Below, piece by piece: positions 9,797 through 21,209 of a stretch of DNA of 64,000 bases. Below the pieces are notes generated by a model that was given only the letters and a program-made list of their open reading frames with translations, had not been told where the DNA came from and searched no databases. The number at the start of each line of letters is the position of its first letter. Position 1 is the stretch's first letter. Position numbers and translations under genes: made by a program. This DNA comes from Shinella zoogloeoides (lineage in GTDB: Bacteria; Pseudomonadota; Alphaproteobacteria; Rhizobiales; Rhizobiaceae), in NCBI RefSeq assembly GCF_003574625.1, contig NZ_QNUJ01000001.1, positions 248,001 to 312,000 on the forward strand. The letters run 5' to 3'.

Positions 9797-10094
9797 CCGG
9801 CTGACGACCCTTCGACCCTTTCTCCAGCTGCGGCCTCCGGTGTTCCCTGCACCGGGGGCTGTGGCTTTTGTGGCCGGCGCTGCAGCCCTCATCCGGGCTG
9901 CCGACAAAAGCGTTGTACTTTCCTCCTGCGCGCACATTTACGGTGCCGCGTTCAAACGATGTTAACCATCGCCCGCTTACTGTGATCCGGCAAACACATC
10001 AGGCCAAGCAACGGAAATCGTTGCGAAAGCCGAGGCCGATCAACCGGCCGGATATCGCTTTTCCGGTTTTTGTACCTTCAGTCCCGGAAATGCG
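9797..10094. other. Intergenic region downstream of ccrM
   Basis: About 300 bp without a credible gene. It has a CCGGTG...CACCGG hairpin near 9838-9857, which is GC-rich with no long T-run, and a TTAACCAT octamer near 9961. It ends at the terminator of the convergent HAD gene. Confidence 0.4.
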
Positions 10095-10128
10095 AAAACG
10101 CCCGGAGCCTTGCGGCTCCGGGCGTTTC
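10095..10128. terminator. Intrinsic terminator between ccrM and the HAD gene
   Basis: A 14-bp perfect stem (10096-10109 with 10114-10127) has a TTGC loop. It ends in TTTT on the minus strand and TTT on the plus strand. It most likely terminates the minus-strand mutY-HAD operon and may also stop read-through from ccrM. Confidence 0.8.
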
Positions 10129-10152
10129 GGTTTCGGGCCGGATGTGGCCGGA

Positions 10153-10770
10153 TCAGAGCGCGATGCCGTGCGCGGCAAGGTCGCTCTTCAGCTTTTCAGC
10201 ACCGGTGAACAGCACGGCGTTCCAGCCCGCCATGCGCGCGCCCTCGACATTGGCCGGTGCATCGTCGATGAAGAGCGTATGGGCGGGCGAAAGGCCGAAG
10301 TCGCGGCTGTGCTTCTCGTAGATCGCAAGATCCGGCTTGATGAGTCCGATCTCGCCCGAGACGGTGACGCCGCGCGGCTTGTCGAGGAAGGGGTACATCC
10401 TGCGCGCCTCCTTGAAGGTGTCGGCGGCGAAATTGGTCAGCATGGTGACGTCGCGTCCCTGTGAGATCAGCGTCTCCAGGATCGCAACGCTCTCCACATA
10501 GGCGGGCGAGACCATCTCGTGCCAGTGCTTGCGGAAGGCGCGGATCTGCTCGACGCGCTCGGGATGCGCCTCGATCAGCAGCGCCTCGGCATCCTCCCAC
10601 CGGCGCCCGCGGTCCTGCTCCAGGTTCCAGTCATGCGTACAGACATTGGCGAAGAACCAGTTGCGCTCCGCTTCGTCGGGGATCAGCCGCGCGAAGGGGA
10701 TATGCGGATCGTAGTGGATCAGCACCCGGCCGATGTCGAAGACGATGTGGCGGATTTCGATGCTGCTCAT
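10153..10770 (-). CDS. HAD-superfamily hydrolase (haloacid-dehalogenase-like)
   Basis: The 205-aa product has HAD motif I as VFDIGRVLIHYDP (Asp nucleophile present; the usual second Asp is replaced by G-R). Motif II is MLTNFAADTF, the motif III lysine is in LIKPDLAIYEKHSRDFG, and the terminal acidic motif is LFIDDAPANVEGARMAGW. It belongs to the phosphatase/dehalogenase-like group close to YihX (HAD-like alpha-D-glucose-1-phosphate phosphatase). The start ATG at 10770 has GAGGAAA ahead and overlaps the mutY stop by 4 bp, so it is translated from the mutY message. Confidence 0.85.
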   Translation of the reverse strand: MSSIEIRHIVFDIGRVLIHYDPHIPFARLIPDEAERNWFFANVCTHDWNLEQDRGRRWEDAEALLIEAHPERVEQIRAFRKHWHEMVSPAYVESVAILETLISQGRDVTMLTNFAADTFKEARRMYPFLDKPRGVTVSGEIGLIKPDLAIYEKHSRDFGLSPAHTLFIDDAPANVEGARMAGWNAVLFTGAEKLKSDLAAHGIAL

Positions 10771-11861
10771 GCTTTCCTCTTTTTTTGAAATGCGTCCGGT
10801 ATGGCTTGCGTGATGGCCTTCTTCATGACGGTCGGCAGCGCCTCGCCGTCGAGCGTTTCCTTCGGCTGCCACCATCCCGCGCCCGCCTGCGCATCCCGCG
10901 GAACCACGGAGCGGTAGACGCTGAGGCGCAGTTCGAAATGCGTGAAGACATGGACGACGGTGCCGCAGGCCTGCCAGTCCGCCGAAAAGGGCGCGGCGGA
11001 GATATCGGTCTCCCCGTCGATCCGCGCCGTCCAGGCGCTGCCCGGCACTTCCGTCATGCCGCCGAGAAGGCCGCTTTCCCCCCGCTTGCGCAGGAAGACG
11101 GCGCCGGTCTCGTCCTCGGCAACAAAGGCCGCGCCGAGCCGGACGGGCTTTTCCTTCTTCGCCGCCTTGCGCGGATAGAGCTCGGGGTCATCGCGCCCCA
11201 GCACCCGGCAGTCCGAGTTGAACGGACAGAGCGCGCAGGCAGGGCGGCGCGGCGTGCAGATCGTCGCGCCGAGGTCCATCATCGCCTGGGCGAAGTCGCC
11301 CGGCCGGTCCTCCGGCGTCATTTCGGCCACCAGCGCGCGCATTTCCGGCTTTGCCGCCGGAAGCGGCGTCTCGATGGCGTGAAGGCGCGAGACGACGCGC
11401 TCGACATTGCCGTCGAGCACCGCGCTCTTCCGGTTGAAGGCGATGGCGGCGATGGCCGCCGCCGTATAGTCGCCGATGCCGGGCAGGGCCTTCAATCCCT
11501 CTTCCGTGTCGGGAAAGACCCCGCCATGCTCGAAGGCGACGGCTTCGGCGCATTTCTTGAGGTTGCGGGCGCGGGCGTAATAGCCGAGGCCGGCCCAGGA
11601 CTTCATCACGTCCTCGTTGTCGGCCTTCGCGAGTTCCGTCACGGTTGGCCAGCGCGCGGTGAAGAGCGCGAAATAGGATTTGACCGCCTGCACGGTGGTC
11701 TGCTGCAGCATGACCTCGGAAAGCCAGATGCGGTAGGGATCGGGCGCAATCCCCCGCGCCGCCATCGGCGGGCTGACGCGCCACGGCAGATCGCGGTGGT
11801 GCCGGTCGTACCAGGCGAGAAGCAGGTCGGCGGGCGCCGCGGTCCGGTGGGATTGGGTCAT
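10767..11861 (-). CDS. mutY: A/G-specific adenine glycosylase
   Basis: The 364-aa product removes adenine mispaired with 8-oxoguanine. Visible signatures are the catalytic Glu region SEVMLQQTTVQAV, the helix-hairpin-helix LPGIGDYTAAAIAAIAF, the catalytic Asp in VLDGNVERVVSR and the 4Fe-4S ligands C-x6-C-x2-C-x5-C (CTPRRPACALCPFNSDC). The C-terminal third is the NUDIX-like 8-oxoG recognition domain (VFLRKRGESGLLGGMTEVP). The start at 11861 (MTQSHRT) fits the family better than the in-frame start at 11918. It is the first gene of a two-gene operon with the HAD hydrolase. Confidence 0.95.
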   Translation of the reverse strand: MTQSHRTAAPADLLLAWYDRHHRDLPWRVSPPMAARGIAPDPYRIWLSEVMLQQTTVQAVKSYFALFTARWPTVTELAKADNEDVMKSWAGLGYYARARNLKKCAEAVAFEHGGVFPDTEEGLKALPGIGDYTAAAIAAIAFNRKSAVLDGNVERVVSRLHAIETPLPAAKPEMRALVAEMTPEDRPGDFAQAMMDLGATICTPRRPACALCPFNSDCRVLGRDDPELYPRKAAKKEKPVRLGAAFVAEDETGAVFLRKRGESGLLGGMTEVPGSAWTARIDGETDISAAPFSADWQACGTVVHVFTHFELRLSVYRSVVPRDAQAGAGWWQPKETLDGEALPTVMKKAITQAIPDAFQKKRKA

Positions 11862-12027
11862 GGTCTGCCTGAAACGGGATCGGGGCGCTTCTATAGCCTG
11901 ACAGGGCGGCGCGCGCAAAACCGCTGCACATTTCTGCTGGAATTGCTCTATAACTGGCCGAGTGGTCCGCGATGTTCAAGGCATCCTGCGGGCGAGAACA
12001 GGAATATTTTCCCGCAAGGGGTAGGCC

Positions 12028-12546
12028 GTGAACGCGAAAATGCCCGCACGCCAGTCGAGACGCGGTGTCGTCCAGATCAGCGAGGTCGCCAACGACCTCA
12101 TCGATCCCGTGCTGGCAAAGCGCGCCGGCATCAACACGATGCTGCTCGGCTCGTGGGAGGAGATCGCCGGCGCCGAGTTCGCCGAATGCACGCGGCCCGA
12201 GCGCATCGCCTGGCCGCGCCGCGCCTCGGAAATGGCGGGCGAGGGCGGTGGTCACCAGCCGGGCGTGCTGACCATCGCCTGCGAGGGCGCGCGCGCGCTC
12301 TTCCTCAGCCACCAGCAGGGCGAGATCATCCAGCGCATCAACGGCTTCTTCGGCTTTCCCGCCGTCAGTCAGGTGAGGATCGTGCAGAAACCGGTGGCGT
12401 TGCATCCGCGCCATCGTCCCCGGCCGCGTCCGCTGACCGGCGCTGCGGCCCGCCATCTCGACGAACTGGTCGAGGGCATCGAGGGCGAGGCGCTGAAGGC
12501 GGCGCTGAAGCGCCTCGGCACCGCCGTGCTCGGCCGGCGCCGCTGA
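12028..12546 (+). CDS. DUF721/DciA family protein
   Basis: The 172-aa product contains the DUF721 core (about 20-120: ISEVANDLIDPVLAKRAGINTMLLGSWEEIAG, then GVLTIACEGARALFLSHQQGEIIQRINGFFG). The family includes DciA, which loads the replicative helicase DnaB in bacteria lacking DnaC, so a role at replication initiation is likely by family. The start is a GTG at 12028 with AAGGGG upstream; an ATG at 12040 is the alternative. It lies between divergent mutY and the DsbA-like gene. Confidence 0.85.
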   Translation: MNAKMPARQSRRGVVQISEVANDLIDPVLAKRAGINTMLLGSWEEIAGAEFAECTRPERIAWPRRASEMAGEGGGHQPGVLTIACEGARALFLSHQQGEIIQRINGFFGFPAVSQVRIVQKPVALHPRHRPRPRPLTGAAARHLDELVEGIEGEALKAALKRLGTAVLGRRR

Positions 12547-12662
12547 TCATCGAACGGTCACAATTCTTTGAAGTTACTGGCCTTCACACCGCTTGTTCGC
12601 GCCCGAAAGCAGGTATAACGGGAGAGCGAAAGAATTTTACATCCCTTCCGACAGGAGAGACC

Positions 12663-13487
12663 ATGTCCCTTTCCGAAATGAGCCTGATGAAGCGTCTTCT
12701 GACCGGCGCCGCCGTTGCGGCGCTCGCCGTGACGCTGGCCGCCTGCTCCGACGAGAAGAAGGAGACCGCCAAGGCTCCCGAGACCAGCCAGACGACGGGC
12801 GAGACCGCAAGCTCGACGCCGGCGACCGCCTCGGGCACGTCGAACGAGACTACGGCGGCAACGACCGAAACGGCGGCAGCGCCCGCCGCTGCCGTGGACG
12901 TCCCGTCTTCCGAGGGCAGCGTGGACATGGCCGAGGTGCTGAAGCCCGGCGCCCTGCCGGACATGGCGCTCGGCGAGGCGAATGCGCCCGTCACCATCGT
13001 CGAATACATGTCGACGACCTGCCCGCACTGCGCGGACTTCCACAACAAGACCTTCGACGCGATCAAGACGAAATATGTCGACAGCGGCAAGGTCCGTTTC
13101 ATCGTGCGCGAATTCCCGTTCGACCCGCGTGCCGCGGCCGCCTTCATGCTGGCGCGCTGCAACCCGCAGGACACGACGAAGCTCACCGAGGCTGCGCAGT
13201 ATTTCCCGATGCTTTCCATGCTGATGAAGCAGCAGGAAACCTGGGCCGCCGCGCAGGATGGCCGCGAAGCGCTGCTGCAGATGTCCAAGCTCGCCGGTTT
13301 TACACAGGAGAGCTTCCAGGCCTGCTTGACGAACCAGAAACTTCTGGATGATGTGAACGCGGTACGGGAACGTGCCGCCAAGGAATTCGGGGTCGCCGCG
13401 ACGCCGACGTTCCTGATCAACGGCAAGCGCTACGCGGGGGACATGTCGGTTGACACCATGTCGGCCCTCATCGACAGCATGCTCTGA
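12663..13487 (+). CDS. DsbA-family thioredoxin-fold lipoprotein
   Basis: The 274-aa product has a lipoprotein signal sequence (LLTGAAVAALAVTLAAC) and then a long Thr/Ala/Glu-rich, low-complexity linker (about 30-80) that spaces the domain from the membrane. The DsbA/DsbG-like thioredoxin fold has the active site CPHC in YMSTTCPHCADFHNKTF and the cis-Pro loop GVAATPTFLINGKRYAG. It is an envelope thiol-disulfide exchange protein; whether it oxidises or reduces is not clear. AGGAG precedes the ATG and a strong terminator follows. Its neighbourhood (DUF721, smc) is conserved in rhizobia. Confidence 0.9.
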   Translation: MSLSEMSLMKRLLTGAAVAALAVTLAACSDEKKETAKAPETSQTTGETASSTPATASGTSNETTAATTETAAAPAAAVDVPSSEGSVDMAEVLKPGALPDMALGEANAPVTIVEYMSTTCPHCADFHNKTFDAIKTKYVDSGKVRFIVREFPFDPRAAAAFMLARCNPQDTTKLTEAAQYFPMLSMLMKQQETWAAAQDGREALLQMSKLAGFTQESFQACLTNQKLLDDVNAVRERAAKEFGVAATPTFLINGKRYAGDMSVDTMSALIDSML

Positions 13488-13506
13488 TCCTTCGACCGGA
13501 TTTTCG

Positions 13507-13545
13507 GCGGGCGACGGCGGGAGCCGTGCGCCCGCTTTTTATTTT
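13507..13545 (+). terminator. Intrinsic terminator after the DsbA-like gene
   Basis: The stem GCGGGCG-ACGGC pairs with GCCGT-G-CGCCCGC (one bulged G) around a GGGA loop and is followed by TTTTTATTTT. It lies 20 bp after the stop codon. Confidence 0.85.
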
Positions 13546-13555
13546 GCGGCGGCGT

Positions 13556-13675
13556 TGCCCCTCATCCTCCTGCCGGGACCTTCTCCTTGGCCGCGGGGAG
13601 AAGGAGGAAAACGGCGCGTCCATCGTTCCTCGCCCCGTTTACGGGGAGAGGATGCCGGCAGGCAGGTGAGGGGCA
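13556..13675. repeat. RIME-like intergenic mosaic repeat (copy 2)
   Basis: This has the same outer ends as the copy at 5143-5287 (TGCCCCTCATC and GTGAGGGGCA) and the same inner hairpin blocks (CCTTCTCC...GGAGAAGG, then CCCCGTTTACGGGG). It lies in the spacer just before smc, so the smc leader must be read through or start inside the repeat. Confidence 0.75.
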
Positions 13676-13721
13676 TCCTTCGCCGTGCGAAGGAAGGGTT
13701 TCCCGCCCTTGCCGGTGCCGC

Positions 13722-16700
13722 ATGAAATTCACCAAGCTCCGCCTCCTCGGCTTCAAGTCCTTCGTCGAGCCCACCGAATTCGTCATCGAGCGGGGCCTGA
13801 CCGGCGTCGTCGGGCCGAACGGCTGCGGCAAGTCGAACCTCGTCGAGGCGCTGCGCTGGGTGATGGGGGAAAACTCCTACAAGAACATGCGCGCGTCTGG
13901 CATGGACGACGTCATCTTCTCCGGCTCCGGCAACCGCCCGGCGAGGAACACCGCAGAAGTCGGCCTCTATCTCGACAATTCCGACCGCACCGCGCCCGCC
14001 GCCTTCAACAACGAGGACGAGATCCAGGTGACGCGCCGCATCGAGCGCGAGAACGGCTCGGTCTACCGCATCAACGGCAAGGAGGCGCGCGCCAAGGATG
14101 TGCAGCTCCTCTTCGCCGACGCCTCCACCGGCGCCCGCTCGCCCTCCATGGTGGGGCAGGGCCGTATCGGCGAATTGATCCAGGCCAAGCCCCAGGCCCG
14201 CCGCCAGCTTCTCGAAGAGGCGGCCGGCATTTCGGGCCTTCATTCCCGCCGGCACGAGGCGGAGCTGCGCCTGCGTGCCGCCGAGACCAATCTGGAGCGG
14301 CTCGACGATGTCACCTCGCAGCTGGAAAGCCAGATCGAGAGCCTGAAGCGCCAGTCGCGGCAGGCGAGCCGCTTCAAGGCGCTTTCGGCCGATATCCGCC
14401 GCCACGAGGCGATGCTCTTGCATATCCGCTGGGCTCAGGCCAAGGAGGCCGAGGGCGAGGCGGAAAGCCAGCTCAACCAGGCGACCTCGCTCGTCGCCGA
14501 GCGCGCCAATGCGCAGATGCAGGCGGCCAAGGACCAGGCCGTCGCCAGCCTGAAGCTGCCGGAACTGCGCGAGAACGAGGCCAAGCTCGCCGCCGTCCTC
14601 CAGCGCCTGCAGATCGCCCGCGCGCAGCTCGAAGAGGATTCCGCCCGGCTGCTCCGCCGCCGCGACGAACTCACCCGCCGCCTCGCCCAGCTCGCCGAGG
14701 ATATTTCCCGCGAGGAGCGCATGGTGGCCGATAATGCCGCCGTGCTGGAACGGCTGACGGCCGAGGAGGAGGAGATCGGCGAGATCCTCGCCGAGGCCGA
14801 CGAACGCGCCGAAGCGGCCCGCGAGACGATGGACGAGGCCGCCGCGAAGCTTGCCGAAAGCGAAGCCGCCCTTGCCGCCGTCACCGCCGAGCGGGCGGAG
14901 GCGCAGGCCGTGCGCAACCAGCTCGAAAAGGCGATCCGCGACCTTTCCGAACGCCATCTCCGGCTCGGCCAGCAGTTCGACGCGCAGGCGCGCGAACTGG
15001 AGGAGATGGACGCCCGCATTGCGGGGCTTCCCGATCCGGAAGAGCGCCGCGTCGCCGTGCAGTCCGCCGAAGAGGCGCTGGAGGCGGCCGGCGACATGCT
15101 CGTCGCTGTCGAAGAGGCCCTGGAAGAAGCCCGTTTCAACGAATCCGCCCTGCGCGGTCCGGTCGATGCCGCCCGCGCCCGGCTTGCCGGGATCGAGACG
15201 GAAGCCCGCACCATCCGCCGTATGCTGGAAGCCGGTGCCGCCGGTGGCTCCTTCGCGCCGGTCGTGGAGGAGGTCGATGTCGACCGCGGTTATGAGACCG
15301 CGCTCGGTGCCGCGCTTGGCGACGATCTCGATTCGCCTGCGGATGTGGATGCGCCCGTTCACTGGCGGCTGTCGGGAGACCCCGTCGGCGATCCGGCCCT
15401 GCCAGATGGCGTCCCGGCGCTGATCGCCCATGTCCGTGCGCCAAAAGTCCTGCACCGCCGGCTTACCCAGATCGGCCTTGCCGCCAGCGTGGAGCTGGCG
15501 CTGTCCCTGCTGCCGAAGCTGAAGCCGGGCCAGCGGCTCGTTACGCGCGACGGCGCGGTCTTCCGCTGGGACGGCCACGTCACCGGCGCGGATGCGCCGA
15601 GCGCCGCCGCCCTCCGCCTCGAGCAGAAGAACCGCCTCGCCGAACTGGAGACCGAGGCAGAGGACGCCCGCGCGGCGCTCGCCGAAGCGGAAGCCGATCT
15701 AGCCCGCGCGGCCGAGACGATCCGCGCCGAGACGCAGCGCCAGCAGGCGGCGCGCGAGGCGCAGCGGGGCGCTGCCCGCACGCTGGCCGAGGCCCGCGAG
15801 GCGCTGGAAGCGGCCGAGCGCGCCTCCGGCGACCTCATCCGCCGCCGCGCCGTGCTCTCGGAAACGCGCGCCCAGATCGAGGCGCAGGTGGAGGAGGCCG
15901 CGGAAAGCCTGGAGGATGCCCGCGCCGCGCTGGAAGACGCACCGGACCTCGCCGATCTCGATCTGCGCCTGCGCACCCACACGATGGATGTCGCGACCGA
16001 CCGGGCGACGCTGGCCGAAGCCCGCGCCGCCCATGACGGCCTCGCCCGCGAGATGGCCGACCGCCGCCGCCGGCTGATGGCCATCTCGGCCGAGCGCGAG
16101 ACGTGGAAGAGCCGCGCCGCCAATGCGCAAAGCCATATCGCCACCCTGCGCGAGCGCGAAGGCGAGGCGCGCGAGGAGATGGAAGAGCTCATCGAGGCCC
16201 CCGACGAGATCGAGGAGAAGCGCCGCGAGCTCCTGACCGGCCTCACCAATGCCGAGGCCGCCCGCCGCGAAGCCGCCGACGCCCTCCAGGAGGCCGAGAA
16301 CCACCAGCGCGAGGCCGACCGCATGGCCGCGACGGCCCTTTCGCAGCTTGCCGAAGCCCGCGAGGCGCGTGGCCGCTCGGAAGAACGTCTCGTCTCCGCC
16401 CGCGAGCGCCGCGTCGAGGGCGAGGCGCGCATTCGCGAGGCGCTGTCCTGCGCGCCGCACGAGGCCCTGCGCCTCACCGGCCATCCGGCCGATGCCCCGC
16501 TGCCCGATCCGCGCGAACGCGAACGGGAGCTGGACCGGCTGAAGATGGAGCGCGAGCGCCTCGGCGCGGTGAACCTGCGCGCCGAGGAAGAGCAGAAGGA
16601 CCTCACCGAAAAGCTCGACGCGCTCGTTGCCGAGCGCGAGGATATCATCGAGGCGGTGCGCAAGCTGCGCTCGGCGATCCAGAGCCTCAACCGCGAGGGC

Positions 16701-17186
16701 CGCGAGCGCCTGCTCGCCGCCTTCGATGTCGTCAACGTGCAGTTCCAGCGCCTCTTCACCCACCTCTTCGGCGGCGGTACGGCGGAGCTGCAACTGATCG
16801 AGAGCGACGACCCGCTCGATGCCGGCCTCGAAATCCTCGCTCGCCCGCCGGGCAAGAAGCCGCAGACCATGACGCTGCTTTCCGGCGGCGAGCAGGCGCT
16901 GACGGCCATGGCGCTGATCTTCGCCGTCTTCCTCACCAATCCCGCGCCGATCTGCGTGCTGGACGAAGTGGATGCACCACTCGACGACCACAATGTCGAG
17001 CGCTACTGCAACCTGATGGACGAGATGGCGGCCTCCACCGAGACCCGCTTCGTCATCATCACCCACAACCCCATCACCATGGCCCGCATGAACCGCCTCT
17101 TCGGCGTCACCATGGCCGAGCAGGGCGTGTCGCAGCTGGTCTCTGTGGACCTGCAGACGGCCGAGCAGCTTCGCGAAGCCTCCTGA
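13722..17186 (+). CDS. smc: Chromosome segregation protein SMC
   Basis: The 1154-aa product is the chromosome condensation ATPase. The N-terminal Walker A GPNGCGKSN is at residues 31-39, followed by two long coiled-coil arms (about 170-490 and 660-1000, rich in E/R/A heptads). Between them is a hinge (about 500-650, VDRGYETALGAALGDDLD). The C-terminal ABC signature TLLSGGEQALTAMALIF and Walker B ICVLDEVDAPLDD complete the ATPase head. The start ATG at 13722 gives the family-typical MKFTKLRLLGFKSFVEP; earlier in-frame codons read through the RIME repeat. There is no strong ribosome binding site. The core ScpA/ScpB are not in the window; the ScpB-like gene at 36591 is a separate, mobile version. 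Confidence 0.96.
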   Translation: MKFTKLRLLGFKSFVEPTEFVIERGLTGVVGPNGCGKSNLVEALRWVMGENSYKNMRASGMDDVIFSGSGNRPARNTAEVGLYLDNSDRTAPAAFNNEDEIQVTRRIERENGSVYRINGKEARAKDVQLLFADASTGARSPSMVGQGRIGELIQAKPQARRQLLEEAAGISGLHSRRHEAELRLRAAETNLERLDDVTSQLESQIESLKRQSRQASRFKALSADIRRHEAMLLHIRWAQAKEAEGEAESQLNQATSLVAERANAQMQAAKDQAVASLKLPELRENEAKLAAVLQRLQIARAQLEEDSARLLRRRDELTRRLAQLAEDISREERMVADNAAVLERLTAEEEEIGEILAEADERAEAARETMDEAAAKLAESEAALAAVTAERAEAQAVRNQLEKAIRDLSERHLRLGQQFDAQARELEEMDARIAGLPDPEERRVAVQSAEEALEAAGDMLVAVEEALEEARFNESALRGPVDAARARLAGIETEARTIRRMLEAGAAGGSFAPVVEEVDVDRGYETALGAALGDDLDSPADVDAPVHWRLSGDPVGDPALPDGVPALIAHVRAPKVLHRRLTQIGLAASVELALSLLPKLKPGQRLVTRDGAVFRWDGHVTGADAPSAAALRLEQKNRLAELETEAEDARAALAEAEADLARAAETIRAETQRQQAAREAQRGAARTLAEAREALEAAERASGDLIRRRAVLSETRAQIEAQVEEAAESLEDARAALEDAPDLADLDLRLRTHTMDVATDRATLAEARAAHDGLAREMADRRRRLMAISAERETWKSRAANAQSHIATLREREGEAREEMEELIEAPDEIEEKRRELLTGLTNAEAARREAADALQEAENHQREADRMAATALSQLAEAREARGRSEERLVSARERRVEGEARIREALSCAPHEALRLTGHPADAPLPDPRERERELDRLKMERERLGAVNLRAEEEQKDLTEKLDALVAEREDIIEAVRKLRSAIQSLNREGRERLLAAFDVVNVQFQRLFTHLFGGGTAELQLIESDDPLDAGLEILARPPGKKPQTMTLLSGGEQALTAMALIFAVFLTNPAPICVLDEVDAPLDDHNVERYCNLMDEMAASTETRFVIITHNPITMARMNRLFGVTMAEQGVSQLVSVDLQTAEQLREAS

Positions 17187-17265
17187 TCGCCGGGAACAAA
17201 AGCCTTTCCAATGCGTTGACCGCCGCCCGCACGTTGCGGCGGGACTATGCAATTGGGGATCACAC

Positions 17266-17412
17266 GTGAGCAGAAACGCACTTTACATGATCATCGGCGC
17301 CCTCATCGTCGTGGTGGCCGGGTTTTCCTATTATGCCTGGCAGCAGGAAAAGAAGCCGGACGGCGTGGAAATCCGGCTGGACGACAAGGGGCTTTCCATC
17401 GAGGGGAACTGA
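17266..17412 (+). CDS. Small single-pass membrane protein (48 aa)
   Basis: The frame opens at a GTG (17266) with GGGGAT upstream and encodes MSRNALYMIIGALIVVVAGF, then SYYAWQQEKKPDGVEIRLDD and KGLSIEGN. One transmembrane helix (about residues 6-25) is followed by a charged tail of about 20 residues, so the tail is probably in the periplasm. It sits 80 bp after smc. Small proteins of this shape are common in Rhizobiales near ppdK; the function is unknown. Confidence 0.7.
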   Translation: MSRNALYMIIGALIVVVAGFSYYAWQQEKKPDGVEIRLDDKGLSIEGN

Positions 17413-17574
17413 GCCGCCGATTGCCGCCGTGCCCGACGGGCACGGCCATAGCCTCCTCTCGTGATGTTGCATTGCCGTTGCAAAATTGATGCAATGCAGC
17501 AAATTTCCCATCCTACCGCGTTTTCAAAGGGATGCAGTTCCTGTAGATTGCGGGGACGCATTTGGGAGGCGTCG

Positions 17575-20244
<2,670 letters not shown>

Positions 20245-20270
20245 ACGGCGGAAGCGCGAAGGCGCTCGCC

Positions 20271-20528
20271 TTAGCGGTGCCGGTGGTCGCGCACGATGAT
20301 GACGGGCGGCGGCATGTAGAGCGCGTCGCGGCTCGCCTGCCGCAGCGCATAACGCCGGTCGAGGTCGATGCGTTGCAGGCATTCCGCAAAGGCATCCGTG
20401 CGGGGGCGGAAGCCGTAGGAGACGCAGCGATCCTCATCGGCCGCGCGCATTTCCTCCGCCGTCTGGCAGCCGGCGATGACGACGGCGATGGCCGCAAGGG
20501 CGGCGAGCTTTGGAAACATCGTGGACAT
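20271..20528 (-). CDS. Small lipoprotein (85 aa)
   Basis: A short signal peptide (MFPKLAALAAIAVVIAGC) ends in a clear lipobox (VIAGC). The mature part is about 60 residues, with two more cysteines (EDRCVSYGF and FAECLQRIDLDRRYALR). The second half (DAFAECLQRIDLDRRYALRQ) is typical of small rhizobial lipoproteins of unknown role. It is convergent with ppdK, 26 bp apart, with only a weak AAGGCG/CGCCTT hairpin between. Confidence 0.75.
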   Translation of the reverse strand: MSTMFPKLAALAAIAVVIAGCQTAEEMRAADEDRCVSYGFRPRTDAFAECLQRIDLDRRYALRQASRDALYMPPPVIIVRDHRHR

Positions 20529-20590
20529 GCGGCCTCCGGCGGTCTGTTGACCCCATGGAGATAGGCTTGCCCGGGCGCTGCGGCAAGCCC

Positions 20591-20971
20591 TCAGATGCGT
20601 TCGAGCACGTCGATGAAGGCGTCGGCGAAGCGCTTGAGGTCCTGCGTCGAATCGTCAGGGCTCTCGACCCGGATCGCGGCGCCTTCCGCATCGAGCAGGG
20701 CGAACACCACTTCGAGCGATCCTGCGTCTCCCTTCGGCACGCGTAGCGCCGCAATCCGCAGGCAATCCTCCGCAAGGCCGGAGGCGGGCAGCTCGAAGAG
20801 GAAATCCCCGCCCACCTGGCCGGCGGCGCTGCGCACGGCCTCGGTGAAGGTTTCCGCATCGCCGGCAAAGCCGTCGAGCGAAAGTTCCAGTTCCAGAAGC
20901 TCCAGGGGGAGGGCGGGCTCGCCAGCATTGGTGGCGACAGGTGTGTCGGCGGCTGTCTGCGTCGGCAACAT
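20591..20971 (-). CDS. Hypothetical protein (126 aa)
   Basis: The frame encodes 126 residues, acidic overall, with alternating hydrophobic pattern (LELLELELSLDGFAGDAETFTEAVRSAAGQ...LEVVFALLDAEGAAI). There is no signal peptide, membrane segment or recognisable motif. It shows GC3-rich coding bias like its neighbours. It is in the same orientation as the small lipoprotein 62 bp downstream. I do not recognise the family. Confidence 0.55.
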   Translation of the reverse strand: MLPTQTAADTPVATNAGEPALPLELLELELSLDGFAGDAETFTEAVRSAAGQVGGDFLFELPASGLAEDCLRIAALRVPKGDAGSLEVVFALLDAEGAAIRVESPDDSTQDLKRFADAFIDVLERI

Positions 20972-21209
20972 CGTCAGGCTCCTAGCGCAATTCCAGCGAA
21001 GCGGTCCTGCCGCCGGAACTGCATCGAATGAAATTCCCCCGTTCGTGAAAACTCGTTAACGAGCGTGGCAAATTTGCGGCACGCAAGGATATTTGCCGCG
21101 CGAGGCCGGAAAGTCACAGCCACGATGCCGCAGCGGAGCGGTGGAAAACCGCGCCCTGTTGCGCTAGGAAAAGAGCGCGGCAGCGGCGCCGCGAGCATCC
21201 GGTGAGGCC

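Noticed and set aside
10461-13487. A single 1008-codon plus-strand frame
   Set aside because: Only its end (12663-13487) is the DsbA-like gene; the rest reads through mutY and DUF721 in the wrong frame or strand.
13539-15578. 679-codon frame on the minus strand opposite smc
   Set aside because: Shadow of the smc coiled-coil region; repetitive Leu/Gly/Arg composition and no start signal.
17426-17446. A GC-rich dyad after the small membrane protein gene as terminator
   Set aside because: The stem is perfect but has a 1-nt loop and no T-run, so its role is unclear.
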